The translations under genes and the position numbers were made by a program. Below, piece by piece: positions 5,391 through 6,756 of a stretch of DNA of 6,756 nucleotides. Source of the DNA: Candidatus Bathyarchaeum sp. (GTDB taxonomy: Archaea > Thermoproteota > Bathyarchaeia > Bathyarchaeales > Bathyarchaeaceae); assembly GCA_003096235.1 (NCBI GenBank), contig PIXT01000028.1:1-6756 (forward strand). Direction: 5' to 3'. Position 1 is the first letter of the stretch. The number at the start of each line of letters is the position of its first letter. Below the pieces are notes generated by a model, which saw nothing but the letters and a program-made list of their open reading frames with translations, made no database searches and was not told the origin of the DNA.

Positions 5391-5400
5391 GCTTTTAAAT
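5391..5400 (-). promoter_or_regulatory. TATA promoter of alba
   Basis: ATTTAAAAGC on the minus strand, preceded by GGAGG, is a good archaeal TATA box with purine-rich BRE. It predicts a start near 5370 and an approximately 24-base leader that contains the GGAG ribosome-binding site. It lies between the aIF1A stop and the alba start, so alba can be transcribed alone. Confidence 0.6.
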
Positions 5401-5416
5401 CCTCCTGTTAGTAGAG

Positions 5417-5432
5417 AAAAGTACTAGAAAAA
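5417..5432 (-). terminator. Weak T-rich terminator after aIF1A
   Basis: On the minus strand T5 (5432-5428) and T4 (5420-5417) lie 20-40 bases past the aIF1A stop. There is no hairpin. The tracts are short, so read-through into alba is likely. Confidence 0.35.
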
Positions 5433-5453
5433 TTGTGGTTTGTGTATTGTTTG

Positions 5454-5756
5454 TTAAACTTTTAGGTATCCTTTTCTTCTGAGCCAGTCTGCTTGGTTTC
5501 GTTTGTATCGCCATATGATGTCGCCGCGTTCGTCGGATTGGAAGTCCCATGGAGAAATTAGTACGATGTCGCCTACGCGTATCCACATTCTTCTTTTCAT
5601 TTTGCCGCGTATTCTGCAGAGGCGTTCGTGTCCGTCTTGGCAGCTTACTAGTATTCGGTCGAAGCCGAGCATTTTTTTGGCTATGCCTATTATGTCGTTA
5701 CCTGCTGGTATTTTGATGGCGTTGTAGTCTTCGCGTTTGACTTTTCTTTTGCCCAT
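5454..5756 (-). CDS. eif1a: Translation initiation factor aIF1A
   Basis: aIF1A binds the A site of the small ribosomal subunit and, with aIF1 and aIF2, promotes scanning-independent start-codon selection; it is the counterpart of bacterial IF1. The 100-residue protein has a basic N-terminus (GKRKVKRED). The S1/OB fold (about 16-82) carries the family signatures IPAGNDIIGIAKKMLGFDR, CQDGHERLCRIRGKMKRRMW, IRVGDIVLISPWDFQ and RGDIIWRY. A short C-terminal helix NQADWLRRKGYL is typical of archaeal members. Length is normal and nothing is missing. The start is ATG 5756 with GAGG at 5767-5764, 7 bases upstream. The gene is first on the minus-strand transcript that continues toward alba. Confidence 0.97.
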   Translation of the reverse strand: MGKRKVKREDYNAIKIPAGNDIIGIAKKMLGFDRILVSCQDGHERLCRIRGKMKRRMWIRVGDIVLISPWDFQSDERGDIIWRYKRNQADWLRRKGYLKV

Positions 5757-5797
5757 TATACCGCCTCTATATTCCTTTTCCTTAACTGTTTACATAA

Positions 5798-5805
5798 CTT
5801 AAATA
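5798..5805 (-). promoter_or_regulatory. TATA promoter of aIF1A
   Basis: TATTTAAG on the minus strand lies about 45 bases upstream of the ATG and predicts a start near 5775, leaving a leader of about 19 bases with GAGGCGG as ribosome-binding site. Confidence 0.55.
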
Positions 5806-5861
5806 CGTTAGTCTTCTTTTTGTCCTCTCAGGCAAGCTTAAGAAGTTTACTTATTTTGGTT

Positions 5862-5919
5862 CTGTAAAGTCTTCGGTTGAAGACCTATCTTTTTGTTGCT
5901 GTAAAAAATCGGTTGATGA
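5862..5919 (+). repeat. Hairpin with T tract and an imperfect direct repeat in the divergent intergenic region
   Basis: GTCTTC-GGTT-GAAGAC (5869-5884) is a perfect 6-base-pair hairpin with a 4-base loop, followed on + by T5 (5890-5894), like an intrinsic terminator, although no + gene lies upstream. The stretch CTGTAAAGTCTTCGGTTGA (from 5862) is partly repeated as CTGTAAAAAATCGGTTGATG (from 5899), 37 bases later. The region 5806-5957 has no gene and separates the divergent aIF1A and membrane-protein promoters. Confidence 0.4.
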
Positions 5920-5957
5920 AAAATCCACGAAGAGTCTCATAAGTCTAAGTGACCGCA

Positions 5958-5965
5958 AATTATAA
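5958..5965 (+). promoter_or_regulatory. TATA-like box for the ectodomain membrane protein gene
   Basis: AATTATAAG around 5958-5966 predicts a start near 5987 and a leader of about 15 bases. No strong ribosome-binding site is seen before the ATG at 6002, in keeping with a nearly leaderless mRNA. Confidence 0.4.
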
Positions 5966-6001
5966 GCAAACAATAAGCATCTTTTAATTGGTAAACTAGA
6001 A

Positions 6002-6756
6002 ATGTGTCGTGAAATGATAAGACCGTTCATTTCAAAAAATTATCGTATTCTTGGAATAGTAACCATTGTACTAGTTTATGTGACAGTTTCAGTAATTACC
6101 TTTTACTCGATTTGTGGAACGTATGTAGAAATTACAAATCCACCGCCACAAGTTCTAGCCATTCCTTTTAACATAAACCTCAAAGGAGAAACAGGTTTTG
6201 TCCAAACCGATGTGTCAATTGGATTAAACTGCACATCAACAAAAGGCGTACTAGTGGTAAATGAACCGATAGAAATCAGAGGCATAACAGCATTATTAGA
6301 AGATGAAGCAAACAACATAAGCAGAATATCTCTTACTTTTGAAAACTGCCTTGAATATCCTTTGAACTTCAGCCAATGGAACATGCCAGAACAGGGTTTC
6401 ATTCATTTTCTCAATGAACCACCATTCAATGCGGGCATGGGTATCGACAAAACTACAGGAAAAATTCTCATGTATATGATTTCAGAAACAACTGTAACTT
6501 GGACAAGTGAAGGCGCCCACAAACCAATAATTGGAATCTTTTTCAAAGATGGAACAAACCGAACTATGACCCAAGAAAGTTCTCCAATTAACATTTATCC
6601 AAGAAGTAATCTTACAGAGGTTCAAAGTGCTACTGTAAATGTGCAACTAGCTTTTGCAGTATTCTTTTTTACTGCTTTTACTGTCATAGGTGTTATCTTA
6701 GATATATGGCGGTCTAAAGATACAGAAAAAGAAGAATTGAAGAAAGCAATTTTAAA
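6002..6756 (+). CDS. Two-transmembrane protein with a large extracytoplasmic domain, C-terminus off the window
   Basis: An open frame from ATG 6002 reaches the window end without a stop, giving at least 251 residues. A basic N-terminus (MCREMIRPFISKNYR) precedes a TM helix at about 16-38. An ectodomain of about 170 residues (40-210) is beta-rich and Asn/Thr-rich. It carries five N-glycosylation sequons: N76-C-T, N105-I-S, N122-F-S, N186-R-T and N203-L-T. Cysteines at 38, 77 and 116 could pair in part. A second TM helix at about 213-234 is followed by a charged cytoplasmic tail (RSKDTEKEELKKA) that is cut off. A second ATG at 6014 would shorten the N-terminus by four residues; the first is used because both give the same topology. 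I do not recognise the family. The gene is divergent from aIF1A and apparently unrelated to it. A surface sensor or envelope protein is possible. Confidence 0.75.
   Translation, partial: MCREMIRPFISKNYRILGIVTIVLVYVTVSVITFYSICGTYVEITNPPPQVLAIPFNINLKGETGFVQTDVSIGLNCTSTKGVLVVNEPIEIRGITALLEDEANNISRISLTFENCLEYPLNFSQWNMPEQGFIHFLNEPPFNAGMGIDKTTGKILMYMISETTVTWTSEGAHKPIIGIFFKDGTNRTMTQESSPINIYPRSNLTEVQSATVNVQLAFAVFFFTAFTVIGVILDIWRSKDTEKEELKKAIL

Noticed and set aside
5862..5919. CRISPR-like repeats.
   Set aside because: Only two imperfect copies with one short spacer; no array, leader or cas gene.
5911..5950. GGTTGATGAA as a C box of a C/D sRNA upstream of the ectodomain gene.
   Set aside because: No CTGA D box lies at a suitable distance downstream.

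Overview
The window is archaeal chromosomal DNA. The grounds are an Alba chromatin protein, archaeal translation initiation factor aIF1A, a type IV pilin with a class III (archaeal) signal peptide beside an A24 pre-pilin/pre-archaellin peptidase, and TATA/BRE-like promoters with short leaders. The moderate AT richness, frequent TTG/GTG starts and protein styles fit a mesophilic or moderately thermophilic Thermoproteota-type lineage. Bathyarchaeia is my best guess, but it rests on recall of family styles and not on a search.

Layout. Positions 1-359 hold the C-terminal end of a large repeat-containing surface protein, followed at 562-879 by a small two-TM protein, both on +. From 968 to 3094 three minus-strand genes form a pilus-related block: a ribbon-helix-helix (RHH) regulator (3094-2558), a type IV pilin (2308-1862) and its A24 signal peptidase (1762-968). 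A small zinc-ribbon protein (3306-3527, +) is divergent from the regulator. A tightly coupled minus-strand pair follows: a multi-TM membrane protein with an acidic tail (4794-4228), abutting a short radical SAM protein of the TatD-associated type (4227-3598). Then come Alba (5346-5050) and aIF1A (5756-5454), each with its own TATA box on the minus strand. A two-TM ectodomain protein (6002 to the window edge, +) is cut off by the end.

Three signals stand out. (1) The pilin and RHH-regulator promoters share a palindromic 15-base element, GATTC-N-GAAT-Y-GAAA, in the same orientation just upstream of the core promoter. This suggests an autoregulated pilus operator. (2) Between the alba stop and the membrane gene lies an approximately 105-base, GC-richer segment with nested long-range inverted repeats. 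On the minus strand it ends in two T7 tracts, which suggests a structured RNA or a structured alba 3' UTR. (3) The radical SAM gene begins on the base after the stop codon of the membrane-protein gene, so the two are likely one functional unit of unknown substrate. No CRISPR array, tRNA, rRNA, IS element or transposase was seen, and no gene-free stretch exceeds 300 bases.
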